Below the pieces are notes generated by a model. The model was not told the DNA's origin, searched no databases, and was given only the letters and a program-made list of their open reading frames with translations. A DNA stretch of 64,000 nt, taken from JBQTKD01 sp052389435 (GTDB taxonomy: Bacteria > Actinomycetota > Actinomycetes > Sporichthyales > Sporichthyaceae). Positions 55,289 to 63,327 of the stretch are shown one piece after another. The translations under genes and the position numbers were made by a program. The DNA is taken from positions 1-64,000 of the forward strand of contig JBQTIB010000106.1 in the NCBI GenBank assembly GCA_052389435.1, given 5' to 3'. Numbering within the stretch: the stretch's first letter is position 1; each line of letters opens with the position of its first letter.

Positions 55289-57493
55289 ATGATCGTCGAA
55301 CCGCGCACGATCGAGAAGAGCACGTACTGCCGCATCTGCGAGCCGATGTGCGGCCTGATCGCGTCGGTTGAGAACGGCAGGCTCGTCGGCCTGCGTGCCG
55401 ACAAAGAGGACCCCCACTCCAAGGGGTTCTCCTGCACCAAGGGCGTCGCGATGACCGAGGTCGTCAACGACCCGGACCGCCTCACCGTGCCGATGCGCCG
55501 GGTCGGTGGGCCCGGGGAGTTCGAGGCCACGACCTGGGAGCAGGCCCTCGACGACATCGCCGGAAAGTTCCGGCAGTTGACGAAGGAGCACGGCCCGACG
55601 GCGCTCGCGGTCCACGAGGGCAACCCGCCGTACTTCAGCTACTCGGCCGCGTTCTGGGCGAAGAACTTCGCCTGTGCCGTCGGGACTCCGTGGTTCTACG
55701 GCATCAACAGCGAAGACGGCGCCTCGCGGGTCGCGGCGTTCAAGATTCTCTACGGGCACTGCGCGCACATGCCGATCCCGGACATCCCCCGCACCGAGGT
55801 CATGCTCGTCCTCGGCGCGAACCCGTGGGTGAGCAAGGGCAGCTTCCTGCACGACCCGCGCATCCGCGAGCACATGACCGGCATCCTCGACCGGGGCGGG
55901 CGGGTGTTCGTCGTCGACCCGCGCAGAACCCAAACCGCGAAGACCTTCGAACACGTCGCGATCAACGCCGGCACCGACGCCTGGTTCCTGCTCTCCGTGC
56001 TGCACGTCCTGCTCGGCGAAGGGCTGTACGACAGGGCTTTCGTGGAGAAGTGGACGACCGGCTTCGAGGTGTGGCGCCAGGCCGTCAAGCGGTTCCCGCC
56101 GGAGGAGACGGAGGCTCGCACGGGCATTCCGGCGGCGACCGTGTACGAGGTCGCTCGCGCCATCGGCAACGCGAAGGCCGCCGTCGCCTACGGGCGCACG
56201 GGCACCTGCACCCAGCAGTTCGGGACGCTGAACAACGTGCTGCAGGACTTCGTCAACATCGTCACCGGCAACCTGCAACGGGCCGGCGGCTGGGTGTGGG
56301 CGTGGTCTCCGGTCAACACCGCGACGATGGCCGAGAGGCTCAACTTCGCCTCGTTCGGCAAGGTCCGCACCCGTGTCCGCGGTCTGCCCGACGCCTACGG
56401 CTTCCTGCCGTCCTCCGCGCTGCCCGAGGAGATCACCACGCCGGGCACGGGGCAGATCAAGGCGATCATGATGCTCGGCTCCAACCCCGTGGTCACCGGA
56501 CCGGACGGACACCGGCTCGCCGAGGCACTCCAGCAGCTCGACATGTTCGCCGCCGTCGACCTCTACATGAACGAGACCAACAAGTACGCGCACTACCTGC
56601 TGCCGGCGACGACGATGTACGAGCGGGAGGACGCACCGATCCAGTTCGCGAACCGCTACGTGCGGCCCTCCTTCCGGGTGACCGAACCGGTCGTCGAGCC
56701 GCCGGGGCAGTGCCGGCAGGAGTGGGAGATCCTCGACGACATCGCGGCCCGCATGGGCCTCGGCGCCGCGCGCATGTTCCGCGTCGAGCGAGCCCTGGCC
56801 AGGCGCGGGATCAAGATTACGCCCCGTCAGATGGCCGACCTGCTGATCAGAACCGGCAAGGGCGGGGACTTCTACGGCCTGCGCCGCGGCGGGTGGTCCT
56901 GGAAGAAGTACCTGGAGAAGGCACCGCGCGGCGTGGTTTTCCACGAACAGCAGCCGATCGCGCCAGTGAGATCGGTGATCAAGACCAAAGACCGGCGAAT
57001 CCCGATGGCGGACCCGCGCATCCTCGCCGAGCTCGATCGTCTGGAACGTCGGGTGCCGGACGGCGCGGACTTCCCGCTGCGGATGATCGGCATGCGGGAG
57101 ATGAACTCCCACAACTCCTGGATGCACAACTCACCGCGGCTCATGCCGGACCGGCGCAGGCACGAACTGCACGTCAGCCCGGCCGACGCCGACGCGCTGG
57201 GACTGGCCGACGGCGCCGAGGCGATCCTGGCCTCCCGCAACGGAGCGATCGAGGTGCTGGTCAAGCACTCGGGCGAGATGACGCCGGGCACCGTCGCGCT
57301 GCCGCACGGGTGGGGCCACAGCGGCGGGTGGCGGCGCGCCAACGCCGCCGGCGGCGCGATCTCGAACCTGCTCAGTTCGGAAGTCGAGGAGCTGTCCGGC
57401 ATCTCGGTGCTCAACGGGATCCCGGTCAAGCTCGAAGCGGCCGCGGTCTCGGTGACGCCTTCACCGCCAGAAGCGGCCGCCGTTCCCGGCTAG
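55289..57493 (+). CDS. Molybdopterin oxidoreductase (CISM superfamily) 2
   Basis: A 734-residue enzyme with [4Fe-4S] ligands CRICEPMC and GFSCTKG, then VLGANPWVSKGSFL, VVDPRRTQTAKTF and a C-terminal NSHNSWMHNSPRLMP. The likely metal-ligand region (about residue 141, GINSEDGAS) has Ser, Glu and Asp but no Cys/Sec. There is no Tat signal. It is a distant paralogue of the first enzyme (shared SWMHN and end pattern FNGVPV/LNGIPV). Relatives include thiosulfate-reductase-like and acetylene-hydratase-like proteins, and the reaction here is unknown. GGGGAG precedes ATG 55289. Confidence 0.9.
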   Translation: MIVEPRTIEKSTYCRICEPMCGLIASVENGRLVGLRADKEDPHSKGFSCTKGVAMTEVVNDPDRLTVPMRRVGGPGEFEATTWEQALDDIAGKFRQLTKEHGPTALAVHEGNPPYFSYSAAFWAKNFACAVGTPWFYGINSEDGASRVAAFKILYGHCAHMPIPDIPRTEVMLVLGANPWVSKGSFLHDPRIREHMTGILDRGGRVFVVDPRRTQTAKTFEHVAINAGTDAWFLLSVLHVLLGEGLYDRAFVEKWTTGFEVWRQAVKRFPPEETEARTGIPAATVYEVARAIGNAKAAVAYGRTGTCTQQFGTLNNVLQDFVNIVTGNLQRAGGWVWAWSPVNTATMAERLNFASFGKVRTRVRGLPDAYGFLPSSALPEEITTPGTGQIKAIMMLGSNPVVTGPDGHRLAEALQQLDMFAAVDLYMNETNKYAHYLLPATTMYEREDAPIQFANRYVRPSFRVTEPVVEPPGQCRQEWEILDDIAARMGLGAARMFRVERALARRGIKITPRQMADLLIRTGKGGDFYGLRRGGWSWKKYLEKAPRGVVFHEQQPIAPVRSVIKTKDRRIPMADPRILAELDRLERRVPDGADFPLRMIGMREMNSHNSWMHNSPRLMPDRRRHELHVSPADADALGLADGAEAILASRNGAIEVLVKHSGEMTPGTVALPHGWGHSGGWRRANAAGGAISNLLSSEVEELSGISVLNGIPVKLEAAAVSVTPSPPEAAAVPG

Positions 57494-57801
57494 GCCGGAA
57501 CGGAGCGAACCTCGACGACGCTGGTCAGCCCGATCGTTCCGGCGAGCCGCTCCATGAGCGAGCCGGCGGCCACCAACACGACGGGCGCGTGCTCCGCCGC
57601 CTCGAACAGGGCGGACAGGGCGCTGGAGTCGAGAAAGGTGACGCCGGTCAGGTCGATGGCGTAGCCCGGACCTGAGCGTGCCGCTTCGGCGAATCCCGCA
57701 CGCAGCGAGGCAGAGTTGGCGACGTCGAACTCGCCGACGCAGCGAACGGTACGTCCGAGGACGGCGACGCCCTCGCCCCGCGAACCCGCTGCATCGCTCA
57801 T
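57490..57801 (-). CDS. STAS-domain anti-anti-sigma-like protein 1
   Basis: A 103-residue STAS domain with YAIDLTGVTFLDSSAL, keeping the phosphorylatable Ser, and the shared end SVVEVRSVPA. Its stop interlocks with the stop of the convergent molybdopterin gene in one CTAG. It lies beside a close copy, 9 bases downstream of it. Confidence 0.88.
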   Translation of the reverse strand: MSDAAGSRGEGVAVLGRTVRCVGEFDVANSASLRAGFAEAARSGPGYAIDLTGVTFLDSSALSALFEAAEHAPVVLVAAGSLMERLAGTIGLTSVVEVRSVPA

Positions 57802-57810
57802 GCGGGCAGC

Positions 57811-58128
57811 CTACTGAGGAACGGACCGCACCTCGACGACTTCGGTCAGCCCGACGGTCCCGGCGACCCTTTCGATCAGGGAGTTCGCCCGCACGAGGAC
57901 GACGGGTTCGTTGGGCACCGCGTCGAACAGGGCGGCGACGATCTGACTGTCGACGAACGTCACGCCGGTCAGGTCGACGGTGAAGCCCGAGCCGGTCATG
58001 GCGACTTCCCGAAGTGCATCCACGAGCGCGGCGCTGTTCCCGGCGTCGAACTCCCCGACGCACGTGACGATGCGTCCGGACACCGCGACGCGGCCCTCGT
58101 CGTCCGCGGAGGCTGGTCCCATCTCCAT
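57811..58128 (-). CDS. STAS-domain anti-anti-sigma-like protein 2
   Basis: A 105-residue STAS protein, clearly a tandem duplicate of the previous one: VDLTGVTFVDSQIV, LIERVAGTVGLTEVVEVRSV. ATG 58128 is given; ATG 58122 two codons further has GGAG in front. No kinase or sigma gene is adjacent, so the pair may report to regulators elsewhere. Confidence 0.85.
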   Translation of the reverse strand: MEMGPASADDEGRVAVSGRIVTCVGEFDAGNSAALVDALREVAMTGSGFTVDLTGVTFVDSQIVAALFDAVPNEPVVLVRANSLIERVAGTVGLTEVVEVRSVPQ

Positions 58129-58201
58129 GGGCGGGGAGCGTAGACCGCGAGCGCCCGCCTGAAAACTTCCGCCACGGCGGGTCGCGAGGGCCCCCCTACG
58201 A

Positions 58202-58756
58202 TCACGAACGGCCCTCGGGGCCGCGTCGGGGCGTTCGAGTCCGGCGCTGGACCGGCGCCGCCGGCCAGTGCAGGTCGAAGGCGTCACCGGTGTGCAGACG
58301 CGCCCATCGAGCCCGCAGCGCGCGAAGCTCGGCGAGGGCCTGCGCTCCCGCGGGTGCCAACCCGGCTGGGACGGTGCGGCCGTAGAGAACCCACGCCGCT
58401 GCGATGCGCTGCGGCAGGTCCCGGCCGTCGGAGAGGCAGGACAGCACGGCGCCGACCAACTGCTCGGACAGGCGAAGCTCGCGGGCGTAGGTCCTGCGCA
58501 GACCTGTCGACTTCGCGCGGTGGTCGTGCCGGGTGCGGCCTTCGACGACTTCGACGCTGTCGAACAGCGCGCCTGCGGTCAAGGCGCCCCAGAGGCCGTG
58601 CTCGAGTCGGCAGGCGCGCTCCACGACGAGGTGCGCAGCGTCGTGCGGGACTTGGCCGGTGCGGTCGTAGGAGTGCAGGCGCAGGCGTACGCCGTCGGGT
58701 CGAACGTACTCCGCGACGGTGCCGTTGTCCTCGCGCCGGGTGAAGACGACCTGCAT
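58202..58756 (-). CDS. Conserved actinobacterial protein of unknown function
   Basis: A 184-residue soluble protein. A PHDAAHLVVERACRLEHGLW segment with three histidines is its most notable feature and might bind a metal. A basic C-terminal tail follows. I do not recognise a family. ATG 58756 was chosen because residues before it (to 58918) have no protein-like composition. It is divergent from pcaD. Confidence 0.6.
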   Translation of the reverse strand: MQVVFTRREDNGTVAEYVRPDGVRLRLHSYDRTGQVPHDAAHLVVERACRLEHGLWGALTAGALFDSVEVVEGRTRHDHRAKSTGLRRTYARELRLSEQLVGAVLSCLSDGRDLPQRIAAAWVLYGRTVPAGLAPAGAQALAELRALRARWARLHTGDAFDLHWPAAPVQRRTRTPRRGPEGRS

Positions 58757-58844
58757 CGGTCCAGTGTCGACGGCGGGGCCGCTGCGGGTCGACAGGGTTT
58801 CGCGGTAACAATGACTTCGTGTGCGACGCGGCGCTGGACTCGGT

Positions 58845-59573
58845 GTGAGGCTCGAACTCGCCCTGACCGATTTCGGCGGGGTCGGTCCTCCGCTGGTCCT
58901 CGGGCCTTCGCTCGGCACGACGGTGGCGACGCTGTGGGGTCCGGCCGCCCAGTACCTGACGAACCGTCATCGGGTGATCGGGTGGGACCTGCCGGGCCAC
59001 GGAGCCTCGGTACCGGCAACCGGGTTCGGCATCGACGACCTCGCGGAGGCGGTGCTCGCCGCCGTCGGCGACACCTTCGCCTACGCGGGCGTCTCCATCG
59101 GCGGGGCCGTGGGCCTCGCGCTCCTGCTCGGCGCCGCGGACAGCGTCGAGCACGCCACGCTGCTGTCCACCGCCGCGTGGTTCGGCGACCCGACGCCGTG
59201 GCGCGAACGCGCCGCCCGCGTCCGAGCGGACGGCACCGGATGGCTGGTCGAAGCCACCCCGCAGCGCTGGTTCGCGCCCGCCAACCGCGAATCCCCGGTT
59301 GCCAAGGCACTGATGCAGGACCTCGCGGCCGCAGATGCCGAGAGCTACGCCTGCGCGTGCGAGGCGTTGACCGACTTCGACGTCCGCGACGCGCTGCCGA
59401 CCGTCTCGACGCCCGTCGTGGCCATCGCGGGCGAGCACGACCCGGTCACCACCGTCGAGCACCTGCGAACGATCGCGGAGCGCGTCCGCCGCGGCCGCCT
59501 CGAGGTGATCGCGGACGCCGCGCACCAGGCGGTCGCGGAGCACCCGGAGCAGGTCGCGGCGTTGATCCCGTGA
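58845..59573 (+). CDS. pcaD: 3-oxoadipate enol-lactonase-like alpha/beta hydrolase
   Basis: A 242-residue alpha/beta hydrolase. The nucleophile elbow is AGVSIGGAVG, the acid is Asp in AGEHDPVT and the His is in DAAHQAV. Similarity to PcaD is clear and the two CoA-transferase genes follow with overlaps (GTGA), so hydrolysis of 3-oxoadipate enol-lactone in the beta-ketoadipate pathway is the best call. GTG 58845 starts at the family N-terminus; GTG 58821 is an alternative. Confidence 0.85.
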   Translation: MRLELALTDFGGVGPPLVLGPSLGTTVATLWGPAAQYLTNRHRVIGWDLPGHGASVPATGFGIDDLAEAVLAAVGDTFAYAGVSIGGAVGLALLLGAADSVEHATLLSTAAWFGDPTPWRERAARVRADGTGWLVEATPQRWFAPANRESPVAKALMQDLAAADAESYACACEALTDFDVRDALPTVSTPVVAIAGEHDPVTTVEHLRTIAERVRRGRLEVIADAAHQAVAEHPEQVAALIP

Positions 59574-60226
59574 CCGAGCGCTGCGCCACCGCCGACGACG
59601 CCGTCCGGGGCATCGCCGACGGCGCCACGGTGCTGATCGGCGGCTTCGGGGGCGCAGGAATGCCGGTGGCCCTCATCGACGCGTTGGTGCGACTCGGCCC
59701 GCGCGAACTCACCGTGGTCAGCAACAACGCCGGCAACGGCGACTGGGGCCTGGCCGCCCTGCTCGCCGCCGGGCAGGTCCGCAGGATGGTCTGCTCCTAT
59801 CCGCGACAGATCGACAGCCACGTCTTCGACGGTCTCTACCGTGCGGGGAAGATCGAACTCGAACTCGTCCCGCAGGGGACCCTGGCCGAGCGCATTCGTG
59901 CGGGCGGCGCCGGAATCGGCGGGTTCTACACCCGCGCCGGGGTCGGCACGCTCCTTGCCGAGGGCAAGGAGACTCGGAGCATCGACGGCGTCGACTACCT
60001 GCTGGAGCTCCCCATCCACGCGGACGTCGCGCTGATTCAGGCGCTCCGCGCGGACGACATGGGCAATCTGGTCTACAACAAGACCGGCCGGAACTTCGGG
60101 CCGATCATGGCCACCGCCGCGGCGCTCACCGTCGCGGAGGTCCGCGAAGTCGTCGCGCTCGGGGACCTCGATCCCGAGCACGTCGTCACGCCGGGCATCT
60201 ACGTGGACCGGGTGGTCGTGTGCTGA
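59570..60226 (+). CDS. pcaI: 3-oxoadipate CoA-transferase subunit A
   Basis: A 218-residue subunit of a family I CoA-transferase moving CoA from succinyl-CoA to 3-oxoadipate. The motif IGGFGGAGMP near the start, GIGGFYTRAGVGT and KETR are typical. GTG 59570 overlaps the pcaD stop. It works only with subunit B encoded next, which overlaps by seven bases. Confidence 0.9.
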   Translation: MTERCATADDAVRGIADGATVLIGGFGGAGMPVALIDALVRLGPRELTVVSNNAGNGDWGLAALLAAGQVRRMVCSYPRQIDSHVFDGLYRAGKIELELVPQGTLAERIRAGGAGIGGFYTRAGVGTLLAEGKETRSIDGVDYLLELPIHADVALIQALRADDMGNLVYNKTGRNFGPIMATAAALTVAEVREVVALGDLDPEHVVTPGIYVDRVVVC

Positions 60227-60852
60227 CCGACAGTCAGATCTACGAGCGGGTCGCGCGAGACATTCCCGTCGGGTCCTTCGTCAACCTGGGCATCGGCCGT
60301 CCCACCAAGGTGGCCAACTTCCTGCGGCCCGAGCAGAACGTCGTCCTGCACACGGAAAACGGCCTGCTGCACATGGGGCCGGACGCCGTGGGGGCGCAGA
60401 TCGATCGGGATCTGGTCAACGCCGGCAAGACTCCGGTGACCGCCCTGCCAGGTGCTTCGTTCTTCCACCAGGCCGACTCCTTCGCGATGATGCGCGGCGG
60501 TCACCTCGACGTCGCGGTCCTGGGCGCCTTTCAGGTGTCGGCGCGGGGCGACCTCGCGAACTGGAGCACGGGCGACCCCCACGCAATCCCGGCGGTCGGC
60601 GGTGCGATGGAGTTGGCCATCGGCGCCAAGACCGTCTACGCGCTGATGACCCTGTTCGCCAAGGACGGCACCCCCAAGCTCGTCCCGGACTGCACCTATC
60701 CGCTGACGGGCCTGACGTGCGTCACCCGCGTCTACACCGAGCACGCCGTCTTCGCGATCGGCGCCGCCGGTGTCCGTGTGGTCGAAACCTTCGGGACCAC
60801 CGTCGCCGAACTGCAGACGCGACTCGCGGTGCAACTGCTGCCCCCGGGTTGA
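60220..60852 (+). CDS. pcaJ: 3-oxoadipate CoA-transferase subunit B
   Basis: A 210-residue subunit B. The catalytic Glu that forms the CoA thioester is in HTENGLLHMGP, and the family pattern continues with GGHLDVAVLGAFQVS and GDLANW. GTG 60220 lies inside the end of pcaI. Ring-cleavage genes (pcaGH or catABC) are not in the window. Confidence 0.91.
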   Translation: MLTDSQIYERVARDIPVGSFVNLGIGRPTKVANFLRPEQNVVLHTENGLLHMGPDAVGAQIDRDLVNAGKTPVTALPGASFFHQADSFAMMRGGHLDVAVLGAFQVSARGDLANWSTGDPHAIPAVGGAMELAIGAKTVYALMTLFAKDGTPKLVPDCTYPLTGLTCVTRVYTEHAVFAIGAAGVRVVETFGTTVAELQTRLAVQLLPPG

Positions 60853-60878
60853 CATTCGCTCCGCCTACCCTGGTGCCC

Positions 60879-61724
60879 ATGAACAGCCGCCGGGCCGTCG
60901 CCCTCTGTGCCCTCGCCCTTGCCGCTGCGACCACCCTGTCCGGGTGCGGCGGCGAGCCCTCGGCCGCGGCCGGGCCCGCCGCGGCCGGCTACGGCCACGT
61001 GCACGGCATGGCGGTGGTGAACGGCGCGTTGCACCTCGCGACCCACCAGGGTCTGGTCCGAGTAGCCGCGGACGGCACGACGAGCCGCGTCGGTACCGAG
61101 GACCACGACTTCATGGGTTTCGCCGCTCTGCCGGACGGCACCCTGCTGGGCAGCGGCCACCCCGGGAGCCGCAAGGACCTGCCGGGCAACCTCGGGTTGC
61201 TCGAGAGCACCGACGGCGGAACGACCTGGCGCGACCGCTCGCTGTCGGGCGAAGCCGACTTCCACGTGCTCGTGGCCTCCGGATCGACCACCTACGGCTG
61301 GGACAGCGTCAGCGGCACGTTGATGTCCAGCACGGACCGCGCGACGTGGAAGTCGCTGGGCGACACCCGCATCGCCGACCTCGCAGTGCACCCCGACCGT
61401 CCCGCAACGCTGCTCGTGGCCACCCAGGACGGTCCGGCCCGTAGCACCGACGGCGCGAAGACCCTGCAGCCCCTGCCGGAGGCTCCGCTCCTGCAGGCGT
61501 TCGCCTGGCCCAAGGCGGGGCTCCTCTACGGTCTCGGCATCGACGGCGACGTGTACTCGAGTACGGACGCCGGAACGACCTGGAAGGCCCTCGGAACGGT
61601 CGCCGACGCCCCGCGGGAGATTGCCGTCGGCCCCGACGGCGCGGTGTACCTGGCCACCGACGACGAAGTTTTGGTCTCCCGGGACGGAGCGGCGACCTTC
61701 ACGCGCTACGCCACCCTGGCCTAG
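60879..61724 (+). CDS. Lipoprotein with BNR-type beta-propeller
   Basis: A 281-residue exported lipoprotein with lipobox LSGC near residue 23. The mature part begins YGHVHGMAV and contains repeated Asp-box-like turns (ESTDGGTTWRD, SSTDAGTTWKAL, VSRDGAATFTRY) of a sialidase-type beta-propeller; such proteins are annotated F510_1955 or exo-alpha-sialidase-like. No catalytic function can be assigned. It is separated from pcaJ by 26 bases. Confidence 0.83.
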   Translation: MNSRRAVALCALALAAATTLSGCGGEPSAAAGPAAAGYGHVHGMAVVNGALHLATHQGLVRVAADGTTSRVGTEDHDFMGFAALPDGTLLGSGHPGSRKDLPGNLGLLESTDGGTTWRDRSLSGEADFHVLVASGSTTYGWDSVSGTLMSSTDRATWKSLGDTRIADLAVHPDRPATLLVATQDGPARSTDGAKTLQPLPEAPLLQAFAWPKAGLLYGLGIDGDVYSSTDAGTTWKALGTVADAPREIAVGPDGAVYLATDDEVLVSRDGAATFTRYATLA

Positions 61725-61902
61725 GGGGCCGCAGCGAGTGATCCGTGCCATGGTCCGACGGTAGGTAGCAGGCACTCGGATCCGGCAGACTTGGCCCGCA
61801 CAGTGTTGCCGTCGAGGAGCCGTCCCCTATGGAGAGCGCCAGTCCGAGCCCCTTCGGGGGTGCTCGTTCCGGTTGTGAACGTCGAGGTGTCGGGATCCCG
61901 CC

Positions 61903-63327
61903 ATGTGGGTGCTGACCCTGCTGGTCGGCCTGCTGGTGGTTCTCGCCATCACCGCCGCGACCGGCTATTTCGTGGCCCAGGAGTTCTCCTACATGGCCGT
62001 GGACCGCTCGCGGCTCAAGGCCAGGTCGGCGGCGGGCGACCTCGCCGCAACCCGGGCGCTGGCGGTCACCCAGCGCACGTCGTTCATGCTGTCCGGGGCC
62101 CAACTCGGCATCACCGTCACCGCACTGCTGGTCGGCTTCGTCGCCGAACCGCTGATCGGCTCGGCGCTCGGCGACGCGCTCGGCGGGGTCGGGATCTCCA
62201 CCGGGGTGGGCGTGGCGATCGGCACCGCAGCCGCGCTGCTGTTCTCCACCTTCGTGCAGATGATCTTCGGTGAGCTGTTCCCGAAGAACCTCGCGATCGC
62301 CCGCCCGGAGCCGGTCGCCCTGCGCCTGGCCGCCTCGACGACGCTGTACCTGACGTTGTTCGGCTGGCTGATCCGCGTCTTCGACCAGGCCTCGAACCTG
62401 CTGCTGCGGGCTATCCGGATCGAACCGGTGCACGACGTGGAGCATGCGGCCACCGCTCGGGACCTCGAACACATCGTGGAGGACTCCCGCGACAGCGGGG
62501 ACCTGCCCGCCGAGCTCTCGGTGCTCCTCGACCGCATCCTGGACTTCCCCGCCCAGAACGCCGAGCACGCCATGATCCCCCGCTCGCGGGTGGACACCGT
62601 CCGCGCCTCGGACAGCCTGGACTCGGTCCGAGAGCGGATGGGAGCCGGCCACTCCCGGTACCCGGTGCTGGACGACGGGGAGGACGACGCCATCGTCGGC
62701 GTGGTCCACCTGCAGGACGTGCTCGCCGCCGGCGACGGTCAGGCGAGCGCCGGCTCTCTGATGCGCGCTCCGGCGCTCGTGCCGACCTCGATGGCGTTGC
62801 CCGACGTGCTGCGCCTGCTGACGGCCACGCGCAACCAGTTGGCGTGCGTCCTCGACGAGTACGGCGGCTTCGCTGGAGTGCTCACCACCGAGGACCTCGC
62901 CGAGGAACTCGTGGGGGAGATCACCGACGAGCACGACCCCGACGCCCCGGAGCCGGCCCTCGAAGAACCCGGCGCCTGGATCATCCCGGGCGAAGTCCAC
63001 CTCGACGAGGTGGAGCGCACCATCGACCGGGAACTTCCCCGCGACGGCTACCAGACCCTGTCCGGTCTGCTCATCGCCGAGCACGGGGCCCTGCCCGAAA
63101 TCGGCACCGTCGTGGACGTCGAACTGCCGCAAGACCTGTCCCACCTCGACGAGGAGGCCGAGATCACCGGCGAGTTCGTCCGCCTCGAGGTTCTCGAACT
63201 CGAACGGCACGTCCCGTCCCTCGTCCGGCTGACGTTCGCCGAGACCCAGGCCGACGCGGGCGATTCGGCCGACCCGGCCGATCCGGTGGACGCGAGCGTG
63301 CCGCTCTCGGGCGCGGTGCGGCGGTGA
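61903..63327 (+). CDS. CorC/CNNM (HlyC) family membrane transporter protein
   Basis: A 474-residue protein. The DUF21/CNNM membrane domain (about 1-190) includes YFVAQEFSYMAVDRSRL and IFGELFPKNLAIARPEP. A CBS pair follows (about 205-335), then the CorC_HlyC domain (about 345-430, IIPGEVHLDEVERTIDRELP). Relatives function in Mg/Co efflux or ion homeostasis. The start at ATG 61903 begins with the first TM segment. It overlaps the next, related gene by GTGA. Confidence 0.92.
   Translation: MWVLTLLVGLLVVLAITAATGYFVAQEFSYMAVDRSRLKARSAAGDLAATRALAVTQRTSFMLSGAQLGITVTALLVGFVAEPLIGSALGDALGGVGISTGVGVAIGTAAALLFSTFVQMIFGELFPKNLAIARPEPVALRLAASTTLYLTLFGWLIRVFDQASNLLLRAIRIEPVHDVEHAATARDLEHIVEDSRDSGDLPAELSVLLDRILDFPAQNAEHAMIPRSRVDTVRASDSLDSVRERMGAGHSRYPVLDDGEDDAIVGVVHLQDVLAAGDGQASAGSLMRAPALVPTSMALPDVLRLLTATRNQLACVLDEYGGFAGVLTTEDLAEELVGEITDEHDPDAPEPALEEPGAWIIPGEVHLDEVERTIDRELPRDGYQTLSGLLIAEHGALPEIGTVVDVELPQDLSHLDEEAEITGEFVRLEVLELERHVPSLVRLTFAETQADAGDSADPADPVDASVPLSGAVRR

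Noticed and set aside
59570..60852. IpdAB (steroid ring cleavage) instead of PcaIJ
   Set aside because: The conserved Glu context HTENGLLHMGP, the KETR motif and the adjacent enol-lactonase gene favour 3-oxoadipate CoA-transferase.
61725..61902. Possible Mg-sensing (M-box-like) leader before the CorC genes
   Set aside because: Scattered similarity (a GGTAGG-like start and TATGGAG) was seen, but the conserved core elements are not in the right order. A covariance search with the Rfam M-box model would decide; a significant hit would support it.
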